DNA of 64,000 nt, taken from assembly GCA_036496805.1 (NCBI GenBank), contig DASXKN010000035.1, positions 62,001 through 126,000 on the forward strand, written 5' to 3'. Positions within the stretch are counted from its first letter, which is position 1; each line of letters opens with the position of its first letter. Of this stretch, positions 23,746-31,392 are shown in pieces. Below the pieces are notes generated by a model. The model did no database searches. It was not told the origin of the DNA and saw only the letters and a program-made list of their open reading frames with translations. The stretch is from SZAS-103 sp036496805 (GTDB taxonomy: Bacteria > Pseudomonadota > Gammaproteobacteria > Xanthomonadales > Xanthomonadaceae). A program made the position numbers and the translations under genes.

Positions 23746-24175
23746 CCCTCTCCCAACGGGAGAGGGCAGGGTGAGGGGCCGCCGTGACCGAATATTCCAG
23801 ACCGCCAATGGCGACCGTTGTGCTGGATCGAGCACGTGAGCTACGGCGCGGTTCGACCGATTCTGAGCGAAAGCTTTGGCAGAGCCTTCGCGCTGGACAG
23901 TTGAACGGGATCAGGTTTCGTCGACAGCATTCGATGCCGCCTTACATCGTGGATTTTTACTGCCCCTCAGCGCGGCTCGTGATCGAAGTCGATGGCTCGC
24001 AGCACTCCGAGGAAGTGGACAGGACTCGAACGAAATTTCTCGAAACCAAGGGGCTGATGGTTCTCCGGTTCTGGGACAACGAAGTCCTGATGCAGACACA
24101 AGCGGTTCTCGAGGCGATCTTGAGCGCTGTCGGGTCCCGACCCCTCACTCCAACCCCTCTCCCGGCGGGAGAGGG
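23746..24175. mobile_element. Two-armed palindromic element C carrying a DUF559 gene
   Basis: The left arm (23746-23781: CCCTCTCCCAACGGGAGAGG, GCAGGGTGAGGGGCCG) and right arm (24138-24175, the inverted equivalent: CGACCCCTCACTCCAACCCC, TCTCCCGGCGGGAGAGGG) bracket one gene. The start codon lies 2 bp inside the left arm, and the last 20 codons are in and beyond the right arm. Arm sequence and orientation match elements A and B, so this looks like the coding member of that repeat family, inserted between hppD and hmgA. Confidence 0.65.
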
Positions 24176-24203
24176 ACTTCCGGACGAAGGCGCGAGCGAA
24201 TGA
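23784..24203 (+). CDS. DUF559 domain protein (Vsr-like PD-(D/E)XK endonuclease fold)
   Basis: 139 residues from a GTG at 23784 (ATG at 23808 is an alternative). DUF559 core: TDSERKLWQSLRAGQLNGIRFRRQH, PPYIVDFYCPSARLVIEVDGSQH and LETKGLMVLRFWDNEVL. The D...ExDGxxH residues fit the catalytic acids of the very-short-patch-repair endonuclease superfamily, so a DNA nick or cut is plausible but unproven. The C terminus (RPLTPTPLPAGEG) is translated from the right repeat arm. The stop overlaps the hmgA ATG (ATGA). Its GC content is visibly lower than hppD and hmgA on either side, consistent with insertion. Confidence 0.82.
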   Translation: MTEYSRPPMATVVLDRARELRRGSTDSERKLWQSLRAGQLNGIRFRRQHSMPPYIVDFYCPSARLVIEVDGSQHSEEVDRTRTKFLETKGLMVLRFWDNEVLMQTQAVLEAILSAVGSRPLTPTPLPAGEGLPDEGASE

Positions 24204-25501
24204 CGACGACACACGATGGTTACATGTCCGGCTTCGGCAACGAGTTCGCCAGCGAGGCGATTCCCGGCACGTTGCCGGTCGGGCGCAACTCGCCGCAGGT
24301 CGTCGCGCATGGCCTCTACGCAGAACAGATCTCGGGCACCGCGTTCACCGCGCCGCGCAAGGAGAACCGCCGGAGCTGGCTGTACCGCATCCGCCCGGCG
24401 GCGATGCACGGCGAATTCACGCCGCTCGCGCATGCGGGTTTCCACAACCGTTTCGACGATGAGCCGGCAACGCCGAACCAGTTGCGCTGGAGTCCGCGCG
24501 CGATTCCGGAGGCGCCGACCGATTTCATCGATGGCCTGTGGACCATCGCCGGCAACGGCGGCGCCGCCGCACAGCATGGCGTGGGCATCCACCTGTATGC
24601 CGCCAACCGCTCGATGCAGGGTCGCTGGTTCTACGACGCCGATGGCGAGCTGCTGATCGTGGCGCAGCAGGGTCGCCTGCGCATCGCCACCGAGCTGGGC
24701 GTGCTCGAGGTCGAGCCGCAGCAGGTCGCGGTGATCCCGCGTGGCATCCGGTTCCTTGTCGAATTGCCCGATGGCGCTGCACGCGGTTACGTCTGCGAGA
24801 ATTTCGGTGCGTTGATGCGCCTGCCCGACCTGGGGCCGATCGGTTCGAACGCGCTTGCCAACGCGCGTGATTTCCAGACGCCAGTCGCCGCTTACGAGGA
24901 TATCGAAGGCGACTTCGAGCTGATCGCGAAATTCCAGGGTCGCCTCTGGCGCGCGCCGATCGACCACAGCCCGCTCGACGTGGTCGGCTGGCACGGCAAC
25001 TACGCGCCGTACCGCTACGACCTGCGCCGCTTCAACGCCATCGGTTCGATCAGCTACGATCATCCCGATCCGTCGATCTTCACCGTGTTGACCTCGCCCA
25101 GCGATACGCCCGGCACGGCAAACATGGACTTCGTGATCTTCCCGCCGCGCTGGCTGGTGGCGCAGGACACGTTCCGCCCCCCGTGGTTCCACCGCAACGT
25201 CGCCAGCGAATTCATGGGCCTGGTGCGGGGTGTCTATGATGCGAAGGCCGAAGGCTTCGCGCCCGGCGGCTGCTCGCTGCACAACTGCATGAGCGGGCAT
25301 GGGCCGGATGCGGCGACGTTCGAGAAAGCCAGCGCGGCCGACCTGTCGAAACCCGATGTCATCAAGGACACGATGGCCTTCATGTTCGAGACCCGCGCGG
25401 TGATCCATCCGACCGCGCAGGCGATGGACGCGCCCGAGCGCCAGCGCAATTACCAGGACTGCTGGAAGACCCTGGGCAAGCGTTTCCACAACCCGATCTG
25501 A
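24200..25501 (+). CDS. hmgA: Homogentisate 1,2-dioxygenase
   Basis: 433 residues beginning YMSGFGNEFASEAIPGTLPVGRNSPQ, the hallmark N terminus. This cupin-fold Fe(II) enzyme opens the homogentisate ring to maleylacetoacetate. Metal ligands lie in PPWFHRNVASEFMGLVRGVYDAKAEGF (His and Glu, near 335-345) and HNCMSGHGPD (His near 365). The ATG at 24200 overlaps the DUF559 stop; the longer frame from 23876 runs antiphase through DUF559 and is rejected. It acts directly after HppD; the next enzymes, MaiA and FahA, are encoded 19 kb away at 44565-46357. Confidence 0.97.
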   Translation: MTTTHDGYMSGFGNEFASEAIPGTLPVGRNSPQVVAHGLYAEQISGTAFTAPRKENRRSWLYRIRPAAMHGEFTPLAHAGFHNRFDDEPATPNQLRWSPRAIPEAPTDFIDGLWTIAGNGGAAAQHGVGIHLYAANRSMQGRWFYDADGELLIVAQQGRLRIATELGVLEVEPQQVAVIPRGIRFLVELPDGAARGYVCENFGALMRLPDLGPIGSNALANARDFQTPVAAYEDIEGDFELIAKFQGRLWRAPIDHSPLDVVGWHGNYAPYRYDLRRFNAIGSISYDHPDPSIFTVLTSPSDTPGTANMDFVIFPPRWLVAQDTFRPPWFHRNVASEFMGLVRGVYDAKAEGFAPGGCSLHNCMSGHGPDAATFEKASAADLSKPDVIKDTMAFMFETRAVIHPTAQAMDAPERQRNYQDCWKTLGKRFHNPI

Positions 25502-25568
25502 GCTTGCTTCGATTCCGCAGCCACGCCGTGCATTGCCGGAACCGGCGGAATCGCCGGAGGCCGCACGC

Positions 25569-26432
25569 ATGAAGCGCGTCCTCGTGTTCGGAGCGAGCGG
25601 GCAGATCGGCGACGGCCTGTTGCCGCTGCTGCGCGATGAGGGCTGCGAGGTGCTCGCGGTCTCGCGGCAGTCACGCACGGATGGCGAAGGCCTGCGCTGG
25701 ATGGTCGGCGCGCTCGACGAGGCGCTGCCGAGGCCGCCGGGCGAATTCGACGCGGTGTTCAGCCTTGGCCCGCTGGATGCGTTCGCGCGCTGGCACGAGC
25801 GTGTCGGTCCGGTCGCGCCGCGCGTTGTCGCGTTCGGCTCGACCAGCATCGCGGCCAAGTCCGCTTCCGTCGATGCGGAAGAGCGCGACGTGGTGCGGCG
25901 CCTGCGTGTCGCCGAGGACAGCCTGTTCGCGGTGGGCGCGAGACACGGCGTCGCCGTTACCGTGCTGCGGCCGACGATGATTTACGGTCGCGGTCGCGAC
26001 CAGACGCTGAGCCGGATCGCCGCGTTCGCGCGTCGCCGCGGCTTCTTCGCGCTGCCGCGCAACGCGACCGGCCTGCGCCAGCCGGTACATGCCGACGATC
26101 TCGCCACCATCGCACTCGCGGTCGCGCGCGCGGCGCAACCCGGCGGACGCGCCTACGACGTCCCCGGCGGCGAGACCTTGCGCTTCGACGCGATGGTCGC
26201 TCGGACGCTCGCCGCGCTGTCGCCGCGGCCGCGCCTGCTGCGCCTGCCGCCGCGGCTGTTCCGCCTCGCAATGGCTGGCGCGCGCGGCATGGGCACGATC
26301 GATGCGGTCAACACCGCGATGCTCGATCGCCTCGACGCCGACCTGGTGTTCGATGCCGGGGATGCCCGCCGCGACTTCGGTTACGCCCCGCGTGCGTTCG
26401 CGCCGGAAGCGGCGATGTTCACGTCTCCGTAG
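25569..26432 (+). CDS. NAD(P)-dependent epimerase/dehydratase-like protein
   Basis: 287 residues starting MKRVLVFGASGQIGDGLLPLL (Rossmann GxxGxxG) with GGAGG upstream of the ATG. It is a short-chain-dehydrogenase-like extended fold: VAFGSTSIAAKSASVDAEE, VTVLRPTMIYGRGRDQTLSRIAAF (the YGRG/PT region typical of sugar-nucleotide epimerases) and YDVPGGETLRFDAMV. The catalytic YxxxK is not obvious, so it may be a non-catalytic or atypical NAD-binding protein. It follows hmgA by 67 bp in the same orientation; substrate unknown. Confidence 0.8.
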   Translation: MKRVLVFGASGQIGDGLLPLLRDEGCEVLAVSRQSRTDGEGLRWMVGALDEALPRPPGEFDAVFSLGPLDAFARWHERVGPVAPRVVAFGSTSIAAKSASVDAEERDVVRRLRVAEDSLFAVGARHGVAVTVLRPTMIYGRGRDQTLSRIAAFARRRGFFALPRNATGLRQPVHADDLATIALAVARAAQPGGRAYDVPGGETLRFDAMVARTLAALSPRPRLLRLPPRLFRLAMAGARGMGTIDAVNTAMLDRLDADLVFDAGDARRDFGYAPRAFAPEAAMFTSP

Positions 26433-26467
26433 CCGGGTACGCTTCACGGTCGGGTTGTGCGAAAAGC

Positions 26468-26521
26468 GTGGTTCGACAGGCTCACCACGAACGGCGCCTT
26501 CGACAGGCTCACCACGAACGG
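26468..26521. repeat. Tandem pair of TTCGACAGGCTCACCACGAA repeats
   Basis: Two head-to-tail copies (about 26469-26494 and 26499-26521) of the repeat also seen once at 12932. They lie in the 108-bp spacer between two converging genes. There is no hairpin-plus-U-run, so this is not a classical terminator. Confidence 0.75.
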
Positions 26522-26540
26522 AACAGAAAGACTCGCGGAT

Positions 26541-27005
26541 TCAATACGCCATGCCGAGCTTGCGAAAGCCTTTCGCCAGCACCCACAGCGGCCCGATCAG
26601 CAGGTAGACCAGGTCGGTGAGGAAGCTCGGGCGCTTGCCCTCGATCTTGTGGCCGACGAACTGACCGATCCAGGCGACGACGAAGACCGCGACCGCGGTC
26701 CATAGCAGCGCATTCATGCCGAAGTCCATTCGGATGAGTTCGCTGATGCCGCCGAAGATCGCGAACACCAGCAGCATGCCCAGCGCGAGCTTGCGCGAGA
26801 GCTGCCAGTAGAAGATCAGCGTCGCCGCCATGGCGAGTCCTGCCCACGCGCCCGGTCGCGCGAATGCTTCGGGGACCGGGATCGTCCACAACAGGGCGAT
26901 CACCGACCACAGGATCGCCGGCACGCAGACCACGTGGATCTGCTGGTTGGTCGCGTTCTGGTGGTCGCCGGAGTAGTGGTCGAACCAGGTGGTGATCGGG
27001 GTCAT
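26541..27005 (-). CDS. Mpo1-like (DUF962) membrane protein
   Basis: 154 residues with four to five membrane segments and the Mpo1/DUF962 pattern: WFDHYSGDHQNATNQQIHVVCVPAILWS near the N terminus (HxxN...H) and WIGQFVGHKIEGKRPSFLTDLVYLLIGPLWV near the C terminus (His and GKxP). The yeast relative Mpo1 is an Fe(II)-dependent 2-hydroxy fatty acid dioxygenase; whether this homologue does the same is untested. It lies downstream of purC in the same orientation, about 30 bp away. Confidence 0.85.
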   Translation of the reverse strand: MTPITTWFDHYSGDHQNATNQQIHVVCVPAILWSVIALLWTIPVPEAFARPGAWAGLAMAATLIFYWQLSRKLALGMLLVFAIFGGISELIRMDFGMNALLWTAVAVFVVAWIGQFVGHKIEGKRPSFLTDLVYLLIGPLWVLAKGFRKLGMAY

Positions 27006-27034
27006 GGTCGCCTCGCGATGCCGACCGCGACAGC

Positions 27035-27931
27035 TTACTCCAGCACGATCCCCGCCAGCCGCTGCAGCGCCTCGGCGTACTTCGCGCGGGTTGCCTCGAT
27101 GATCTGCGCCGGGACACGCGGGCCGGGCGCGGTCTTGTTCCAGTCCAGCGTCTCCAGATAGTCGCGCACGAACTGCTTGTCGTAGCTCGGCGGGCTGGTG
27201 CCGACCTGGTACGTGTCGGCCGGCCAGAAGCGCGAGGAATCCGGCGTGAGCATCTCGTCCATCACCAGCAGGCGGCCGTTCTCGTCGGTGCCGAACTCGA
27301 GCTTGGTGTCGGCGATCAGGATGCCGCGCTGCGCGGCGTAGTCGGCGGCGAACCGGTAGATCGCCAGGGTCGCCGCGCGCACCTGCTCGGCGAGGTCGGC
27401 GCCGACCGCGGCGACCATCGCGTCGAAGCCGATGTTCTCGTCGTGCGCGCCGACCGCGGCCTTGGTCGAGGGCGTGAAGATCGGCTCGGGCAACTGCTCG
27501 GCCTGGCGCAGGCCGTCGGGCAGGCGGATCTCGCTGACGCGGCCGGTGCGCTGGTAATCCTTCCAGCCGCTGCCGATCAGGTAACCGCGCGCGATCGCCT
27601 CGATCGGAACGGGCTTGAGCTTCTTCGCCACCACCGCGCGTTTCGCATACAGCGCGACGTCGGTGCCGGCGGGCAGCACCTGCGCGATGTCGCGGTCGGT
27701 GAGGTGGTTGGCCAGCAGGTGCTCGGTCTTGTGGAACCAGAAATTGCTGATCTGGCAGAGCATCTCGCCCTTGCCGGGGATCGGGTCGGGCAGCACCACG
27801 TCGAACGCCGACAGGCGGTCGCTGGCGACGATCAGCAGCTCGTTGCCGGGCAGGGCGTAGACGTCGCGCACCTTGCCCCTATGAAGCAACTGCAGGCCGG
27901 GCAGGTCGGATTGCGACAGGGTCGTGGTCAC
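27035..27931 (-). CDS. purC: Phosphoribosylaminoimidazole-succinocarboxamide synthase
   Basis: 298 residues from a GTG at 27931 with a GGAG upstream; the in-frame extension to 28810 is opposite rpe and is rejected. It adds aspartate to CAIR using ATP in purine synthesis. Family motifs: LHRGKVRDVYALPGNELLIVASDRLSAFDVVLPDPIPGKG, VVAKKLKPVPIEAIARGYLIGSGWKDY, ILIADTKLEFG and DEMLTPDSSRFWPAD. It is divergent from rpe, with a short shared promoter region (27932-28045). Confidence 0.96.
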   Translation of the reverse strand: MTTTLSQSDLPGLQLLHRGKVRDVYALPGNELLIVASDRLSAFDVVLPDPIPGKGEMLCQISNFWFHKTEHLLANHLTDRDIAQVLPAGTDVALYAKRAVVAKKLKPVPIEAIARGYLIGSGWKDYQRTGRVSEIRLPDGLRQAEQLPEPIFTPSTKAAVGAHDENIGFDAMVAAVGADLAEQVRAATLAIYRFAADYAAQRGILIADTKLEFGTDENGRLLVMDEMLTPDSSRFWPADTYQVGTSPPSYDKQFVRDYLETLDWNKTAPGPRVPAQIIEATRAKYAEALQRLAGIVLE

Positions 27932-28045
27932 GCGCTGGCTCCGCGGAAAAGGCGGCCATTGTAGCGGCCGCGGCCGGTCGTCGCAGGGGCGCAGGAGCCA
28001 CGCGGTAGAATGACGATCCGTATTGATCGCCGCGGCAGTCATCCC

Positions 28046-28717
28046 ATGTCGAACTGCATCATCGCCCCCTCGATCCTCTCGGCCGACTTTGCCCGCCTCG
28101 GCGACGAGGTGGATGCGGTGCTCAGGGCCGGCGCCGACTGGATCCACTTCGACGTGATGGACAACCACTACGTCCCCAACCTCACCATCGGCCCGCTGCT
28201 GTGCGAGGCGCTGCGCAAGCACGGCGTGACCGCGCCGATCGACGTGCACCTGATGGTGAAGCCGGTGGACCGGATCGTCCCGGATTTCGCCAAGGCCGGC
28301 GCGAGCTCGATCAGCTTCCATCCCGAGGCGAGCGAGCACATCGACCGCACGATCGGGCTCATCAGGGACTCGGGCTGCAAGGCCGGCCTGGTCTTCAATC
28401 CGGCCACGCCGCTGGACTACCTCGACTTCGTCCTCGACAAGCTCGACATCGTGCTGATCATGTCGGTGAACCCCGGCTTCGGCGGCCAGAGCTTCATCCC
28501 GATGGCGCTGGAGAAGATCCGCCGCGTGCGCGAGCGCATCGACGCCAGCGGCCGCGACATCCGCCTGGAAGTCGACGGCGGCGTGAAAGCCGACAACATC
28601 GGCATGATCGCGGCAGCGGGAGCTGACACCTTCGTGGCCGGATCGGCGATCTTCGGTGCGAAGGACTACGCGATCGAGATCGCGGCGATGCGCAGGGAAG
28701 TGGCGGGCACGCGATGA
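28046..28717 (+). CDS. rpe: Ribulose-phosphate 3-epimerase
   Basis: A 223-residue TIM barrel interconverting ribulose 5-phosphate and xylulose 5-phosphate. IAPSILSADFARLGDEV, WIHFDVMDNHYVPNLTIGP (metal His/Asp), IDVHLMVKPVDRI, MSVNPGFGGQSFIP and EVDGGVKADNIG are all present. The ATG at 28046 precedes the conserved CIIAPSILSADF. Its stop overlaps the next start (ATGA), which couples it to the exported protein downstream. Confidence 0.97.
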   Translation: MSNCIIAPSILSADFARLGDEVDAVLRAGADWIHFDVMDNHYVPNLTIGPLLCEALRKHGVTAPIDVHLMVKPVDRIVPDFAKAGASSISFHPEASEHIDRTIGLIRDSGCKAGLVFNPATPLDYLDFVLDKLDIVLIMSVNPGFGGQSFIPMALEKIRRVRERIDASGRDIRLEVDGGVKADNIGMIAAAGADTFVAGSAIFGAKDYAIEIAAMRREVAGTR

Positions 28718-29187
28718 GCGCGCTGGCACAGCGATCGTGGCGCGGCCGGCTTGCCGGCTTCTCCTGGATGTTCGTTCTGGCGATGGCCGCCGCGCTTTCC
28801 GCTGGAGCAACAGCCGGCCCGCATGCAGGTATCCGGCGAGTCGTCGAACACGGCGGTTCCGGGACCTTTCACTGCGCGTTGCGCAAAAAGACCGTGCGAG
28901 GCCTTTGCATGGTGTCGCACGAGCGGGTCGTTACTCGCGATCCCGATCTAATCGGTTTGTACGGAAACGGTGGTTCGACCGCTACCCTCGACGCCATCGT
29001 GATCCGCTGGCCCTCCGGGAAGGTCATGCGCGTTGTCGAAGGCGACGACTGGGAATGGGCGGATCTCGAAAGGCCCACGGAATCGGCCTACCACAGCGCG
29101 ATGTATTGGGACGGGAAAGGTGTGCGCTGGTCCCGCGGTTTCGTCCTCCTGGACGACGAATGGAAAGAGCTGATCCGCGTCTGGTAG
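28714..29187 (+). CDS. Exported protein of unknown function
   Basis: 157 residues overlapping rpe by 4 nt. An N-terminal hydrophobic segment (WRGRLAGFSWMFVLAMAAALSAGATA) reads as a signal peptide. The mature part has two Cys (FHCALRKKTVRGLCMV) that could form a disulfide and is rich in Trp near the end (DDWEWADLE, GVRWSRGFVLLDDEWKELIRVW). No family recognised. Its GC is lower than rpe's, which suggests a later addition to the operon. Confidence 0.65.
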   Translation: MSALAQRSWRGRLAGFSWMFVLAMAAALSAGATAGPHAGIRRVVEHGGSGTFHCALRKKTVRGLCMVSHERVVTRDPDLIGLYGNGGSTATLDAIVIRWPSGKVMRVVEGDDWEWADLERPTESAYHSAMYWDGKGVRWSRGFVLLDDEWKELIRVW

Positions 29188-29194
29188 CCGGCCG

Positions 29195-29232
29195 CAACGA
29201 AAAGACCCGGGAGGGTTGCCCCGCCCGGGTCC
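29195..29232 (-). terminator. Hairpin with minus-strand U-tract upstream of trpE
   Basis: GACCCGGG (29204-29211) pairs with CCCGGGTC (29224-29231). On the minus strand the stem is followed by TTTTCGTTG. The plus-strand side lacks a U-run. No annotated gene runs into it on the minus strand, so it either ends an antisense RNA from the trpE leader or simply closes the rpe operon mRNA. Confidence 0.4.
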
Positions 29233-29367
29233 ATGAAAAGGGGAGCATCCGTGCCCGACTTTCTTCCTTGCGATGATCGTGCGCGATAGCGCCGAGTCCA
29301 GATTCGCACAGGCATGTGACAGGACGATGATTGCGGCGCGCGCTGGCATACTCGCGCTTTCGTCCCC

Positions 29368-30888
29368 GTGAACCCCGCCGTGATCGACCAAGCCACTTTC
29401 GACGCCCTCGCCGCCGCCGGCCACAACCGCATCCCGGTCGTGCGCGAGGTGCTGTCCGATCTCGATACGCCGCTGTCGGTATACCTGAAACTGGCCGACG
29501 GGCCGCACACCTATCTGTTCGAATCGGTCGAGGGCGGCGAGACCTGGGGGCGCTATTCGATCATCGGCCTGCCGGCGAAACGCATCTACACCTTCCGTGG
29601 CCACACGCTGGAAGTGCGCGAGCACGGCGAACTGGTCGAATCGCGCGAGCTGGCCGATCCCTTCGCCGAGGTCGAGGCCCTGCGCGCGCGCTTCCGGGTG
29701 CCGCGCATGCCCGAGCTGCCGGCGTTCACCGGAGGACTGGTCGGCTACTTCGGTTTCGAGACGATCGCCTGGATCGAGCCGCGCCTGGCTGCCGACCCTG
29801 CCGGAACCGGCACGCCCCAGCCCGATCCGCTCGGCACGCCCGACGCGATGCTCATGCTCTCGGAAGAAGTCGCGGTATTCGACAACCTCAAGGGACGCCT
29901 GTACCTGATCGTGCACGCCGATCCATCGCAGGCGCAGGCGTATGCGCGCGCGCGGCGGCGGCTCGACGAACTCGTCCACCGCCTGCGCCACTCCGGCCGC
30001 AGCTATCCGGATGTGCTGGCGCCGGCGACGCTGCACGAAGGCGACTTCGTCTCCGGCTTCACCGAGGAGGGCTACAAGGCCGCCGTGCGCACCGCGCAGG
30101 AGGCGATCAAGGCCGGCGAGGTGTTCCAGGTGGTGCTCTCGCAGCGGCTGTCGGTGCCGTTCCAGGCGCGGCCGGTGGACGTGTACCGCGCCCTGCGCGC
30201 GCTCAATCCCTCGCCCTACATGTACTTCCTCGACCTCGATGGCACCCAGGTCGTGGGTTCCTCGCCCGAGATCCTCGTGCGCCTGCAGCACGATGAGGCG
30301 GGCAGAGGCACGGTCACGGTGCGCCCGATCGCCGGCACCCGTCCGCGCGGCAAGACGCCGGCCGAGGACGTCGCGCTGGAAGCCGACCTGCTGGCCGATC
30401 CCAAGGAGCGCGCCGAGCACCTGATGCTGATCGACCTCGGCCGCAACGACGTCGGCCGCGTCGCCGCGCCCGGGAGCGTCAAGGTCGGCGAGCAGTTCGT
30501 GATCGAGCGCTACTCGCACGTGATGCACATTGTCAGCGAAGTCACAGGCACCCTGCGCGAAGGACTGAGCTATGCCGACGTGCTCAAGGCCGCGTTCCCG
30601 GCCGGCACGGTCAGCGGCGCCCCGAAGATCCGCGCGCTGGAGCTGATCCGCGAGCTCGAGCCGATCCGCCGCAACATCTATGCCGGCGCGATCGGCTACA
30701 TCGGCTGGTGGGGCGATGCCGACACCGCGATCGCGATCCGCACCGCGGTGATCCACGACGGCCGCCTGCATGTGCAGGCCGGCGCCGGGATCGTGTACGA
30801 CTCCGACCCGCAGAAGGAATGGGAGGAGACGATGAACAAGGGCCGCGCCCTGTTCCGCGCGGTGGCGCAGGCGGCGCAGGGGTTGTAG
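29368..30888 (+). CDS. trpE: Anthranilate synthase component I
   Basis: 506 residues from a GTG (29368; a second GTG at 29380 is possible). It converts chorismate to anthranilate using ammonia from TrpG. The chorismate-binding domain is intact: GSSPEILVRL, RPIAGTRPRGKTPAEDVALEADLLADPKERAEHLMLIDLGRNDVGRVA, FPAGTVSGAPKIRALELI and GAGIVYDSDPQKEWEETMNKGRAL. The N-terminal feedback-site region (LLES-type, here TYLFESVEGGETWGRYS) is present. It is separated from trpG by a small His-rich gene and a two-component system. No Trp-rich leader peptide was found upstream. Confidence 0.97.
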   Translation: MNPAVIDQATFDALAAAGHNRIPVVREVLSDLDTPLSVYLKLADGPHTYLFESVEGGETWGRYSIIGLPAKRIYTFRGHTLEVREHGELVESRELADPFAEVEALRARFRVPRMPELPAFTGGLVGYFGFETIAWIEPRLAADPAGTGTPQPDPLGTPDAMLMLSEEVAVFDNLKGRLYLIVHADPSQAQAYARARRRLDELVHRLRHSGRSYPDVLAPATLHEGDFVSGFTEEGYKAAVRTAQEAIKAGEVFQVVLSQRLSVPFQARPVDVYRALRALNPSPYMYFLDLDGTQVVGSSPEILVRLQHDEAGRGTVTVRPIAGTRPRGKTPAEDVALEADLLADPKERAEHLMLIDLGRNDVGRVAAPGSVKVGEQFVIERYSHVMHIVSEVTGTLREGLSYADVLKAAFPAGTVSGAPKIRALELIRELEPIRRNIYAGAIGYIGWWGDADTAIAIRTAVIHDGRLHVQAGAGIVYDSDPQKEWEETMNKGRALFRAVAQAAQGL

Positions 30889-30922
30889 CCGCTCACGTTC
30901 GCTGAACGCGCATCAGCATCTA

Positions 30923-30946
30923 AATTTTCCGTCATCTTCCGGCAAG
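30923..30946 (+). promoter_or_regulatory. Shared 24-bp upstream element (copy 2), putative response-regulator site
   Basis: It matches the element at 5195-5218 (minus) at 23 of 24 positions, including the TTCCG half-sites with 10-bp spacing, and lies 90 nt before the start of the 72-residue His-rich gene. The OmpR-family regulator encoded at 31393 is the obvious candidate binder. The match is observed; the binding is inferred. Confidence 0.6.
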
Positions 30947-31036
30947 CAGGGCGCGCTGGGGGCGGGCGCATCGTGGCGCCACGTCGGGGCAGGCCCTGAC
31001 GGCATTGACCCCTCTGACCCTATCCAGGAGTTTCCC

Positions 31037-31255
31037 ATGCGCAAGATCCTCATCGCCCTCGCCCTCGCCGCCCTGACCGGCACCGCTTTCGCCCAGGCTT
31101 CGGGCTCGATGGCTTCCGACAGCGGCATGATGGCCGCCTCCTCGGCCGCCCCGGCCAAGGCCCCGGCCAAGCATCACCACAAGCACCACGCCAAGAAGGC
31201 TGCTCCCGCCGCTTCCAGCAGCATGGCTTCGGGTTCGACCGCTTCGGGCATGTAA
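31037..31255 (+). CDS. Asr-like small His/Lys-rich exported protein
   Basis: 72 residues: a signal peptide (MRKILIALALAALTGTAFAQ) then a short, low-complexity mature chain containing APAKAPAKHHHKHHAKKAAP. The small size, signal peptide and AK/HHK-rich body resemble Asr, the enterobacterial acid-shock protein controlled by OmpR-family regulators. It ends in a strong terminator and is followed by an OmpR/EnvZ-type pair. It shares its upstream element and signal-peptide style with the 160-residue His-rich protein at 4625. The function (proton or metal buffering) is inferred from composition. Confidence 0.7.
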   Translation: MRKILIALALAALTGTAFAQASGSMASDSGMMAASSAAPAKAPAKHHHKHHAKKAAPAASSSMASGSTASGM

Positions 31256-31304
31256 TCCGGGCAGCGGCAGCGCTCGACGCGCAGTCGCACTCGTGCAACA
31301 CCCA

Positions 31305-31337
31305 TACCGCGCCGGTTCGCCGGCGCGGTATTTTTTT
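31305..31337 (+). terminator. Rho-independent terminator after the Asr-like gene
   Basis: TACCGCGCCGG (31305-31315) pairs perfectly with CCGGCGCGGTA (31320-31330) across a TTCG tetraloop, followed by seven T. A strong intrinsic terminator 50 bp after the stop codon. Partial readthrough would feed the downstream regulator-kinase genes. Confidence 0.92.
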
Positions 31338-31392
31338 AGGCGTGTGCGCCGGTTTGCTGCGCGTTATCCTTCGAAGCACGCAAGGAGGCCGG

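Noticed and set aside
29232..29367. Trp attenuator leader peptide upstream of trpE
   Set aside because: The short ATG frame at about 29232 contains no Trp codons and no terminator/antiterminator pair leads into trpE.
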